Below, one piece after another: positions 1-5,341 of a DNA stretch of 16,148 nucleotides. The notes under the pieces were generated by a model, which made no database searches, had not been told where the DNA came from, and worked only from the letters and a program-made list of their open reading frames with translations. The DNA lies in assembly GCA_045603125.1 (NCBI GenBank), contig JAZULN010000047.1, positions 1 to 16,148 of the forward strand, read 5' to 3'. The first letter of the stretch is position 1. Each line of letters opens with the position of its first letter. This DNA is from CAKSFT01 sp045603125. GTDB taxonomy: Bacteria; Bacillota; Clostridia; UBA1381. A program made the position numbers and the translations under genes.

Positions 1-81
1 TACATTTACATTATATATATGTATAATATATGTAATAAAATAAGTTAATAGTGTCTTTATTTAAAAAGAAAGGACAACAAA
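1..81 (+). promoter_or_regulatory. Upstream region of proB (putative promoter and RBS)
   Basis: This is an extremely AT-rich leader. A perfect -10 hexamer TATAAT lies at 22-27. Its -35 would fall at or before the window edge, so the promoter cannot be completed here. The -10 sits inside an imperfect palindrome of TACAT/ATGTA-type arms (about 7-34). The ribosome binding site AAAGGA (69-74) is 7 nt before the ATG of proB. No T-box or other leader structure is visible between the -10 and the start, so any control of proBA would be at initiation. Confidence 0.45.
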
Positions 82-891
82 ATGGAACATATTTACGAGG
101 ATATAAAAAAAGCAAAGAGAATCGTTATAAAGGTTGGCACCTCCACCCTTACCTATGATACCGGCAAGATGAATTTAAAAAGAATTGACTCCCTGTCCCG
201 GGTTTTATCTGACCTCAGAAATCAGGGTAAAGAAATCATTTTGGTTTCATCAGGTGCTATCGGGATTGCGGTTGGAAAATTGGGTCTTCCAGAAAAGCCA
301 AAGGAAATCGCCAAAAAGCAGGCAATCGCGGCAGTGGGCCAATGCGAGCTTATGTATCTATACGACAAGATGTTTTCTGAATATAATAACACCGTAGCAC
401 AAATCCTTTTAACAAAAGATGATATTGTAATTCCGCGAAGAAAAAGAAATATTCAGAATACCTTCTATACACTTTTAGATATGGGAATTATCCCTATTGT
501 TAATGAAAACGATACTATCTCAGCCGACGAAATCGAAATCGGCGACAACGATATTCTATCTGCCGTGGTAGCGGATTTGGTAGATGCTGACCTTTTAGTC
601 TTATTCTCAGACATCGACGGCTTATACGACCACGACCCACATACCTATGATGACGCAAAATTGATTCCTATGGTATTTGATGTATCCTCTGTAAGACCAA
701 TCGCAGGTGGTGCCGGCACTAAACGTGGTACAGGCGGTATGGTAACCAAGCTAAATGCGGCGGACGTTGCAACCGCAGCCGGCATACATATGATTATCAC
801 CAATGGTAGCGACGTATTTAAGCTCTATGATATATTAGAAGGAAAGCCAACCGGTACGCTTTTTGTATCAAAGAATTTTTGTGACAAGTAG
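82..891 (+). CDS. proB: Glutamate 5-kinase (short form without PUA domain)
   Basis: This enzyme phosphorylates L-glutamate with ATP to gamma-glutamyl phosphate, the first step of proline synthesis, in the cytoplasm. The 269-residue protein is a complete amino-acid kinase domain. It opens with the IVIKVGTSTL phosphate-binding segment (about residues 14-23), then LVSSGAI (54-60), the NENDT motif (about 140-145) and the GTGGM segment with its following Lys near residue 215. The family's longer members (about 365 residues, as in E. coli) carry a C-terminal PUA domain. Here the protein ends right after the kinase domain, as in several Firmicutes, so PUA-linked effects on feedback inhibition would be absent. 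The start is supported by AAAGGA 7 nt upstream. The gene lies 28 nt before proA and is clearly co-transcribed with it. proC is not in the window. Confidence 0.96.
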   Translation: MEHIYEDIKKAKRIVIKVGTSTLTYDTGKMNLKRIDSLSRVLSDLRNQGKEIILVSSGAIGIAVGKLGLPEKPKEIAKKQAIAAVGQCELMYLYDKMFSEYNNTVAQILLTKDDIVIPRRKRNIQNTFYTLLDMGIIPIVNENDTISADEIEIGDNDILSAVVADLVDADLLVLFSDIDGLYDHDPHTYDDAKLIPMVFDVSSVRPIAGGAGTKRGTGGMVTKLNAADVATAAGIHMIITNGSDVFKLYDILEGKPTGTLFVSKNFCDK

Positions 892-919
892 ATTTTAATA
901 TAAGAAAGGCTTTTTTATT

Positions 920-2167
920 ATGACAGAAGAATTATTAAAAAAAGGAACGCTTGCAAAAGAGGCAGCCTTTAAGCTTGCAACAATAACAACAGAACAAAAA
1001 AATAATGCTCTTAAAAACATTGCAAGGGCATTAGTAGAGCGTTGTGACGAGATTATTTATGCAAATTCGATAGATTTAAAAAATGCCAAAGAAAAAGGTA
1101 TGAATAAATCTATGCTCGACCGCCTCACCTTAACTCCTCAGCGAATTAAGGATATTGCAAACGGTGTCTTACAGGTTGCAGACCTTCCCGACCCGATCGG
1201 GGTTATAACCGAAAGTTGGGTAAGACCAAACGGACTTGAAATTTCCAAAAAGCGTGTTCCAATGGGCGTTATTGCAATAATCTTTGAGGCTCGTCCAAAT
1301 GTTACAGTCGATGCTGCAGCACTATGCTTAAAAACATCAAATGCAGTAATACTAAGAGGTGGAAGTGAAGCAATAAACTCAAATATCGCCATTATGAAGA
1401 TTATGAAAGATTCAGTAATCGCAAGTGGCATGCCGGTAGGTTGTATGGACATTTTAGAGGATACTTCACGTGAAACTGCAACAAAACTTATGAAAATGAA
1501 CGGCTTTATTGACCTTTTAATTCCCCGTGGCGGAAAAGGGCTTATTAAAACAGTCGTGGAAAACGCAACTGTACCTGTAATTGAAACCGCTGCCGGAAAC
1601 TGTCACATATACGTTGATAAAGAATGTGATTTTAATATGGCGACCAAGGTAATAGAAAACGCAAAAGTCAGCAGACCATCTGTATGTAACGCCGTGGAAA
1701 CATTATTGATTCACGAAAATATTGCAGAAAAATATCTTCCGGTAATTTGCGATGTTCTAAATAAAGAGGGCGTTGAAATCAGAGCTTGTGAAAAAGCTTT
1801 AAAGATTCTACCCCACTTAGTCCCGGCAACCGAAGAGGACTGGGCAACCGAGTATAATGACTATATAATATCGGTAAAAGTTGTAAAAGATGTGGACGAG
1901 GCAATCGGCCATATCAACAAATTCAATACAAAACATTCAGAATCTATTATAACCAACAACCCCGAAACCGCCGAAAGGTTTATGACAGAAGTTGACGCTG
2001 CGGCAGTTTATCATAACGCATCAACCCGCTTTACCGACGGATTTGAGTTCGGGTTTGGTGCAGAAATTGGAATCAGCACCCAAAAGATGCATGCACGCGG
2101 TCCTATGGGCCTTGCGGAGCTTACATCTATTAAATATATAATCAAGGGTAACGGTCAGACAAGATGA
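920..2167 (+). CDS. proA: Gamma-glutamyl phosphate reductase (glutamate-5-semialdehyde dehydrogenase)
   Basis: This enzyme reduces gamma-glutamyl phosphate to glutamate-5-semialdehyde with NADPH, the second step of proline biosynthesis. Its 415 residues match the family's usual length. It is an aldehyde-dehydrogenase-fold protein with the FEARPNVT segment (about 122-129), ILRGGSEA (about 144-151), and the catalytic cysteine in SVCNAVETL (Cys256). The C-terminal HARGPMGLAELTS block is also typical. It follows proB with a 28-nt gap, and an AAAGG sequence lies about 10 nt before the ATG. The unstable product of ProB is normally passed directly to ProA, which fits the tight linkage. No terminator follows, so transcription probably continues into the lipoprotein gene 43 nt downstream. 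Confidence 0.97.
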   Translation: MTEELLKKGTLAKEAAFKLATITTEQKNNALKNIARALVERCDEIIYANSIDLKNAKEKGMNKSMLDRLTLTPQRIKDIANGVLQVADLPDPIGVITESWVRPNGLEISKKRVPMGVIAIIFEARPNVTVDAAALCLKTSNAVILRGGSEAINSNIAIMKIMKDSVIASGMPVGCMDILEDTSRETATKLMKMNGFIDLLIPRGGKGLIKTVVENATVPVIETAAGNCHIYVDKECDFNMATKVIENAKVSRPSVCNAVETLLIHENIAEKYLPVICDVLNKEGVEIRACEKALKILPHLVPATEEDWATEYNDYIISVKVVKDVDEAIGHINKFNTKHSESIITNNPETAERFMTEVDAAAVYHNASTRFTDGFEFGFGAEIGISTQKMHARGPMGLAELTSIKYIIKGNGQTR

Positions 2168-2210
2168 ATTTAAAGCCATAACGACCTATGGCGGAAAAGG
2201 AGATAATGTT

Positions 2211-3101
2211 TTGAAGAAGAAAATTATAGGTTTAACCGCCTCTTTGCTTTGTGTAACAGCACTTACATCATGCGGACAAGATATTGCAAAAGAGGCAACC
2301 CAAAAAGGACAGAACTATTTTGACAGTGGCGACTATACCAATGCCGCAAAATCCTTTGGTTTGGCTATCGATAACGGCTCAAACGACGAAAAGGTCAAGC
2401 TTCTTTATGATATTAGCTTGGCATATCACCAAGCCGAAGAAGCCCACTCCGAAAAGAGATTTAAAACGGCAAAGGAAATTATTGAATCAATTAACCCGGA
2501 GTATGAAAAGTACGGAATTAAGGAAAGCATACTTTCTTTGGAAAATAGCGTTGATCAGTCGCTAAAATCAGAGGAAGTCTTAGCATCAGTATCGAAAAAA
2601 CTTGAAGCTTTGGATTATTCAGGAGCGAGTGCTTTGATAGACTCAATAGATGTATCTATCCTCTCCCCCGAGCAGGTAAATATCTTAAAAGAATATAAAG
2701 CAACAATAGAACAGGCATTGGCCCCGGTAGCAGAACCTGGACCTGCCCCTCAACCGGCAGAACCAACCCCTCAACCGGTTACTCCAAAGCCTATTGTTGA
2801 AACACCAAAACCAGCACCGGTTAAGCCTGCAATAAACATCCACATTGCATGGGATCAATACATATTCCCAAGTGATACTACTTATCTTACAAGAGAACAG
2901 CTAAATACCCTTACAAAAACTGAAATACAGTATATTTCAAACGAAATATATGCTCGCCGTGGTCACATATTTACCACTGAAAAATGGCAGAACTATTTCG
3001 GTGGAAAGACCTGGTATAGAGCAACAAAGACTGTTCGATGGGCAGACTTTAACGAAATCGAAAAAGCAAACCTGACACTCATCAAGGAATATTTAAGATA
3101 A
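2211..3101 (+). CDS. Lipoprotein with TPR-like region, proline-rich linker and YARHG domain
   Basis: This is a secreted, membrane-anchored protein of unknown function, 296 residues long. A lysine-rich start and hydrophobic core lead to the lipobox LTSC, with the lipidated Cys at 21. Residues about 25-60 look like a tetratricopeptide repeat (YFDSGDYTNAAKSFGLAI), followed by more helical sequence to about 170. A proline-rich linker (about 171-207, with repeated PAPQPAEP-type units) comes next. The C-terminal domain (about 218-296) contains IYARRGHIF, the hallmark of the YARHG domain, an extracellular module of unknown role common in Firmicutes. The start is TTG: AAAAGGAG (2195-2202) is 8 nt upstream, and the nearby ATG at 2206 is out of frame. 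A 6-bp hairpin (GCCATA/TATGGC, 2175-2192) sits just before the RBS. It is probably co-transcribed with proBA, but nothing links it functionally to proline. Confidence 0.82.
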   Translation: MKKKIIGLTASLLCVTALTSCGQDIAKEATQKGQNYFDSGDYTNAAKSFGLAIDNGSNDEKVKLLYDISLAYHQAEEAHSEKRFKTAKEIIESINPEYEKYGIKESILSLENSVDQSLKSEEVLASVSKKLEALDYSGASALIDSIDVSILSPEQVNILKEYKATIEQALAPVAEPGPAPQPAEPTPQPVTPKPIVETPKPAPVKPAINIHIAWDQYIFPSDTTYLTREQLNTLTKTEIQYISNEIYARRGHIFTTEKWQNYFGGKTWYRATKTVRWADFNEIEKANLTLIKEYLR

Positions 3102-3116
3102 CGGGAGGGAATTTAA

Positions 3117-3308
3117 ATGAAAAAAGTTATATCTATATTATTATGTTTTATGTCCCTCACACTAACAGGATGTACTAAAAAGGTAAACATTGACGAGTTG
3201 ATATCGGCAAGGGAATTACCCGAATACACCGAAAAGGTTGAAGTTAAGGTAGTCGAAACAAACGGTGAGGTTGAATCACCAGAAGACATAATTGTAATTG
3301 ATGAATAA
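3117..3308 (+). CDS. Small lipoprotein, 63 residues, function unknown
   Basis: I do not recognise this protein beyond its class. It has a clear lipoprotein signal peptide: MKK, a hydrophobic stretch, then lipobox LTGC with Cys19. After cleavage only about 44 residues would remain, highly acidic (many Glu and Asp, including SPEDIIVIDE at the end) with no cysteine beyond the anchor. It has a strong RBS, GGGAGG, about 7 nt before the ATG, and starts 15 nt after the YARHG lipoprotein gene. It is therefore the last gene of the proBA transcript and is followed at once by a terminator. The context suggests that the two lipoproteins act together at the cell surface, but this is inference from adjacency only. 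Confidence 0.72.
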   Translation: MKKVISILLCFMSLTLTGCTKKVNIDELISARELPEYTEKVEVKVVETNGEVESPEDIIVIDE

Positions 3309-3312
3309 GATA

Positions 3313-3342
3313 AAAAATCCACCCTTTTGGGTGGATTTTTTT
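3313..3342. terminator. Bidirectional intrinsic terminator between the proBA unit and the SLOG gene
   Basis: Stem ATCCACCC (3317-3324) / GGGTGGAT (3329-3336) has a TTTT loop, with an A-tract on the left and a T-tract on the right (to 3342). It can therefore end the + strand proBA-lipoprotein transcript and the - strand SLOG transcript, whose stop codon lies at 3341-3343 inside the T-tract. Confidence 0.9.
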
Positions 3343-3856
3343 AATCCGCAAGATTTATAATTTTTCGTAACTTTGTTACGGCATATTCATAAGCAAGAGC
3401 CGTTCCTGATTTTGGTTGATAATCACACACATCCCTCTTTGCCCTTTTTCTTCTCGGTGGCAAATAATCTTCTTTATAATATACAACACAAATTTCCGAT
3501 TTATCTATCATATCATAATTTCTTTGGGTATATGCTGCCCGACCGGCATTTCTCGCCCTTTCAGGAAAATACGATTTCTCCCAATCCTTCCACGGAGTTT
3601 CTGCATAGAATTCATCACTATAAGGACCACTGTCCCGAACATACACTCTTTTTAAAAACTCAAATGTCTCCTTTTCTTCTTTCAAAACCTTACGGCACAA
3701 ATCATTAAACTCTCCTTTACTCCCAAAAAGAAAAGTTTTAACACCTTCATACATAATAAGTTTTTCAAATGTTTCTTCCAGTTTTTCCCTTAATTCTTCT
3801 TCTCCCTCAATTTTTCTATGTCCGAAAACACAGCAAATTTTCCCTTCAAATTCCAT
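3341..3856 (-). CDS. SLOG-family (YpsA/DUF1273-like) putative nucleotide-binding protein
   Basis: This is a small cytoplasmic protein of the SLOG superfamily (LOG/DprA/YpsA-like Rossmannoid fold), expected to bind a nucleotide or nucleotide-derived ligand. Visible marks are the first strand with CCVFGHRKI (GHR at residues 12-14), LFGSKGEFNDLC (about 43-54, the glycine-rich loop after strand 2), RNYDMIDKSEICVVYY (about 112-127) and PKSGTALAYEYA (about 149-160, near the end). These match the order of motifs in the family. I chose the ATG at 3856 (171 residues) because GGGGAG lies 6 nt before it. An in-frame TTG at 3874 would put that RBS inside the gene and would begin almost directly after the attenuator T-tract. 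The gene stands alone, downstream of its own promoter and a long structured leader with a terminator, so its expression appears conditionally controlled. The true ligand and role are unknown. Confidence 0.75.
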   Translation of the reverse strand: MEFEGKICCVFGHRKIEGEEELREKLEETFEKLIMYEGVKTFLFGSKGEFNDLCRKVLKEEKETFEFLKRVYVRDSGPYSDEFYAETPWKDWEKSYFPERARNAGRAAYTQRNYDMIDKSEICVVYYKEDYLPPRRKRAKRDVCDYQPKSGTALAYEYAVTKLRKIINLAD

Positions 3857-3876
3857 ACCATACTCCCCCGCCAATT

Positions 3877-3914
3877 AAAAAATGCGTAGTCAACCCGAAA
3901 CGAGAGACCACGCA
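3877..3914 (-). terminator. Intrinsic terminator inside the SLOG leader (attenuator)
   Basis: On the - strand TGCGTGGTC (3914-3906) pairs with GACTACGCA (3891-3883), 9 bp with one G-U wobble. The loop can form a further CTCG/CGGG helix. T6 follows directly (A6 at 3877-3882 on the + strand). It ends about 20 nt before the ATG at 3856, just before the GGGGAG ribosome binding site. A terminator upstream of its gene, not after it, is the signature of premature-termination control. Its 5' arm is also claimed by the antiterminator-like hairpin 3897-3940. Confidence 0.7.
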
Positions 3915-3967
3915 CCAAAAAGCGTACAATCTCCGGTTTCTAAATGTTACCACACATTTTCAATACA

Positions 3968-4021
3968 CTATAAACTCACGTACAAGAGTATGACGAAACA
4001 AGAGTGTACGCTTTTTAACAA
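3968..4021 (-). CDS. Possible leader peptide in the SLOG leader (17 codons)
   Basis: A TTG codon at 4021-4019 has AGGGGG (4035-4030) exactly 8 nt upstream and opens a 17-codon frame, MLKSVHSCFVILLYVSL, ending at TAG (3970-3968). The frame runs through the 3' arm of the 4006-4030 hairpin and the 3' strand of P2, so a ribosome on it would change which helices form. That is the logic of a stalling leader peptide. The peptide is short and hydrophobic with no run of one amino acid, so it is not an obvious amino-acid attenuator. It could equally be chance. No homology is known to me. Confidence 0.2.
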   Translation of the reverse strand: MLKSVHSCFVILLYVSL

Positions 4022-4061
4022 TTAGCGTACCCCCTGCACATGAGTTTATTCAGTTAAGTGT

Positions 4062-4078
4062 ATGTCAAATTTTGACAT
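4062..4078. repeat. Perfect 8-bp-arm palindrome just downstream of the SLOG start point
   Basis: ATGTCAAATTTTGACAT is symmetric around 4070. At about +13 to +29 of the predicted transcript it may be a second operator. With only one central base it is not a good RNA hairpin unless several inner pairs open. Confidence 0.5.
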
Positions 4079-4085
4079 GAAAATA

Positions 4086-4126
4086 TGTGGTACAAATATT
4101 GTATCACACATTTTAGAATTTATCAA
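4086..4126 (-). promoter_or_regulatory. SigmaA-type promoter of the SLOG leader with an overlapping dyad
   Basis: On the - strand TTGATA (4126-4121), a 17-nt spacer and TACAAT (4103-4098) with a TGn extension make a near-consensus promoter. Transcription would start near 4091. A 10-bp inverted repeat with one mismatch, arms TGTGGTACAA (4086-4095) and TTGTATCACA (4099-4108), lies over the -10 and the start point, where a repressor could sit. The promoter stands directly after the pyrophosphatase terminator at 4136-4166, consistent with a new transcription unit. Confidence 0.7.
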
Positions 4127-4135
4127 GGGGCAAAT

Positions 4136-4166
4136 AAAAATCCACTTCATTTGAAGTGGATTTTTT
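4136..4166. terminator. Bidirectional intrinsic terminator, probable end of the pyrophosphatase transcript
   Basis: Perfect 14-bp arms, 4136-4149 and 4152-4165 (core TCCACTTCA/TGAAGTGGA), have an A-tract on one side and T6 on the other. In the - direction it would end transcripts coming from the ppa gene through the 4169-4380 region. In the + direction it could end antisense transcription. Confidence 0.8.
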
Positions 4167-4168
4167 AC

Positions 4169-4372
4169 AATCTTTTTTTGTTCTGGACTTTTTTCCCTTT
4201 GCCGGGGATGAAAAAAAAATGTTTCAGAACGGACAAACTGAACCAAGCGAAGCTTGGGTTACCCGAAGGCGTACGAGGGTACGTCGAGGGGTGAAGTTTG
4301 TTCGTAGCAAAAAGATATAGGTTAAGAAAATTGTATAAACCTTATCATCTTTTTGCGGTCTGGACTTTTTTT
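4169..4372 (+). repeat. Structured intergenic element bracketed by imperfect direct repeats
   Basis: Two 26-nt copies, 4169-4194 and 4346-4371, differ at four positions and share the core TCTGGACTTTTTT. Between them lie a hairpin GTTCTG/CAGAAC (4180-4185/4225-4230); a three-way junction closed by 11 bp (4229-4239/4295-4305) with arms 4241-4248/4252-4260 (GCGAAGC mini-hairpin) and 4261-4274/4279-4292; and a long hairpin 4307-4323/4338-4356. The G-T wobbles in the junction stems are G-U on the + strand but would be A-C mismatches on the other, which favours a + strand RNA. The patch 4229-4300 is visibly richer in G and C than its surroundings. It could be a dispersed intergenic repeat, a MITE-like remnant or a small RNA. 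No coding frame is convincing. Confidence 0.5.
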
Positions 4373-4381
4373 ACATTCCCT

Positions 4382-4912
4382 TTAACAAAAGAATTCTTTA
4401 TATCTATCTATACTATTTCTTATAATCTCTTTCGCAACATCAGGTCCTAAAACTTCGCTAACGACAGTTTCCTTACCTTCAAGCGACTTATAAACCTTAA
4501 AGAAGTGAGAAATTTCGTCGAAATTGTGTTGTGGAAGTTGAGAGATATCGGTGTAAACGGTAAGCGACGGGTCATTAAATGGAATTGCAATGATTTTCTC
4601 GTCTTCCTGTTCGTTATCAATCATCTTTATAACCCCAATTGGATAACATTTAACCAAGGTCATCGGAACTATAGACTCCTGACACAACACTAAAACATCA
4701 AGCGGGTCATTATCTGAGGCATAAGTTCTTGGAATAAATCCATAGTTTGCCGGATAGTGAGTCGAAGTATATAAAACTCTGTCTAACGATAATAGTCCGG
4801 TTTCTTTATCCATTTCGTATTTATTTTTTCCACCCTTCGGGATCTCAATACACGCAACAAATTCATTAGGTGATATTCTCTTCGGGCTTATATCGTGCCA
4901 AATATTTGTCAT
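4382..4912 (-). CDS. ppa: Inorganic pyrophosphatase, family I
   Basis: This enzyme hydrolyses pyrophosphate to two phosphates in the cytoplasm, pulling biosynthetic reactions forward. It needs Mg2+. Its 176 residues are the normal length for bacterial family I enzymes. The family signature DNDPLDV is at residues 67-73, and the acidic metal ligands fall at Asp67, Asp69, Asp72, Asp99 and Asp104, the same spacing as in the E. coli enzyme. The conserved EIPKG (about 23-27) and NYGF (56-59) segments are also present. Many Clostridia and Bacilli use the unrelated DHH-type family II enzyme instead, so this is the family I choice. The start has GAGG 9 nt upstream and a good promoter at 4943-4971. The gene is 68 nt downstream of spoVAE but transcribed from its own promoter. 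Confidence 0.96.
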   Translation of the reverse strand: MTNIWHDISPKRISPNEFVACIEIPKGGKNKYEMDKETGLLSLDRVLYTSTHYPANYGFIPRTYASDNDPLDVLVLCQESIVPMTLVKCYPIGVIKMIDNEQEDEKIIAIPFNDPSLTVYTDISQLPQHNFDEISHFFKVYKSLEGKETVVSEVLGPDVAKEIIRNSIDRYKEFFC

Positions 4913-4942
4913 TTTCTACATCCTCTTTCCTAATTTTCTATT

Positions 4943-4971
4943 ATTGTACCATAAAAGGAAGAATTTGTAAA
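4943..4971 (-). promoter_or_regulatory. SigmaA-type promoter of ppa
   Basis: On the - strand TTTACA (4971-4966), a 17-nt spacer and TACAAT (4948-4943) preceded by TGG (extended -10) form the promoter. The predicted start is near 4936, giving a short leader of about 24 nt before the ATG at 4912. It lets ppa be expressed in growing cells independently of the sporulation genes just upstream. Confidence 0.7.
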
Positions 4972-4980
4972 TAGTTAAAG

Positions 4981-5340
4981 TTAATCAGTTTTTGCCTTGG
5001 GCTTGAATATAAATGATGCAATAAGCCCAAAAAGGATTGCCGCAGTAATGCCTGTAGCAGTGGCTGTTAGTCCGCCCGACAAAACCCCTAAAATCCCGTC
5101 TTTTGATACCGCTGTCCGCACTCCCTTTGCAAGGTTATAGCCAAACCCCGTCAATGGCACAGTTGCCCCTGCCCCTGCAAATCGAACTAATCCTTCATAC
5201 ACACCTATTGTTTCCAAAAACACCCCTAAAACCACATAGCTAACAAGAATTCTTGCAGGGGTGAGCTTTGTTTTATCAATAAATATCTGCCCGATTGCAC
5301 AGATAATTCCACCCACAACAAACGCTTTTATATAATCCAT
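4981..5340 (-). CDS. spoVAE: Stage V sporulation protein AE (SpoVAE/SpoVAEb family)
   Basis: This is an integral membrane component of the SpoVA channel, which moves Ca-dipicolinate into the developing spore and releases it at germination. It has 119 residues from the ATG at 5340, which has an excellent AAAGGAGG 6 nt upstream. A further in-frame ATG at 5376 lies inside spoVAD and has no comparable RBS. The sequence shows about four hydrophobic segments (FVVGGIICAIGQIF, ILVSYVVLGVFLETIGVY, the Gly-rich middle, and GITAAILFGLIASFIF) and the typical GAGATVPLTGFGYNLAKG stretch. It is separated by a single base from the spoVAD stop, so the two are translationally linked. In other spore formers spoVAC comes before this pair. 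It is absent here. Confidence 0.93.
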   Translation of the reverse strand: MDYIKAFVVGGIICAIGQIFIDKTKLTPARILVSYVVLGVFLETIGVYEGLVRFAGAGATVPLTGFGYNLAKGVRTAVSKDGILGVLSGGLTATATGITAAILFGLIASFIFKPKAKTD

Positions 5341-5341
5341 T

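Larger units (their letters stand above)
3857..4091 (-). promoter_or_regulatory. Structured 5' leader of the SLOG gene: candidate attenuator or riboswitch
   Basis: This is an approximately 235-nt untranslated leader, read right to left. In transcript order it holds: a compound stem P1 (4057-4063 with 3963-3969, 7 bp) stacked on P2 (4038-4049 with 3970-3981, 12 bp including one G-U), with a one-sided 7-nt bulge. A hairpin inside P2 pairs 4024-4030 with 4006-4012 (GTACGCT/AGCGTAC). A 6-bp hairpin pairs 3954-3959 with 3942-3947. An antiterminator-like stem pairs 3930-3940 with 3897-3907 (11 positions, one C-C mismatch, one G-U). A terminator at 3877-3914 competes with it. Segment 4005-4016 can alternatively pair perfectly over 12 bp with 3917-3928, which would break the antiterminator. 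No known riboswitch consensus was recognised. All pairings are by eye. Confidence 0.6.

Noticed and set aside
1..81. T-box or other riboswitch in front of proB
   Set aside because: Only about 50 nt lie between the -10 and the start codon, with no specifier stem or terminator.
1138..1452. Opposite-strand frame of 104 codons inside proA
   Set aside because: Shadow of the proA reading frame with no RBS or recognisable domain.
3857..3874. Upstream TTG start for the SLOG gene at 3874
   Set aside because: It would place the strong GGGGAG inside the gene and begin about two bases after the attenuator T-tract. The ATG at 3856 has ideal RBS spacing.
3982..4006. Two copies of ACAAGAGT 16 nt apart as a possible CRISPR-like or operator repeat
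   Set aside because: Too short and only two copies. They lie in the loop region of the SLOG leader and may simply be part of that structure.
4046..4246. 66-codon - strand frame and an opposing 69-codon + strand frame (4085-4294)
   Set aside because: Both run across the terminator at 4136-4166, the promoter and part of the structured element. They have no suitable RBS, and the composition is that of repeats, not protein.
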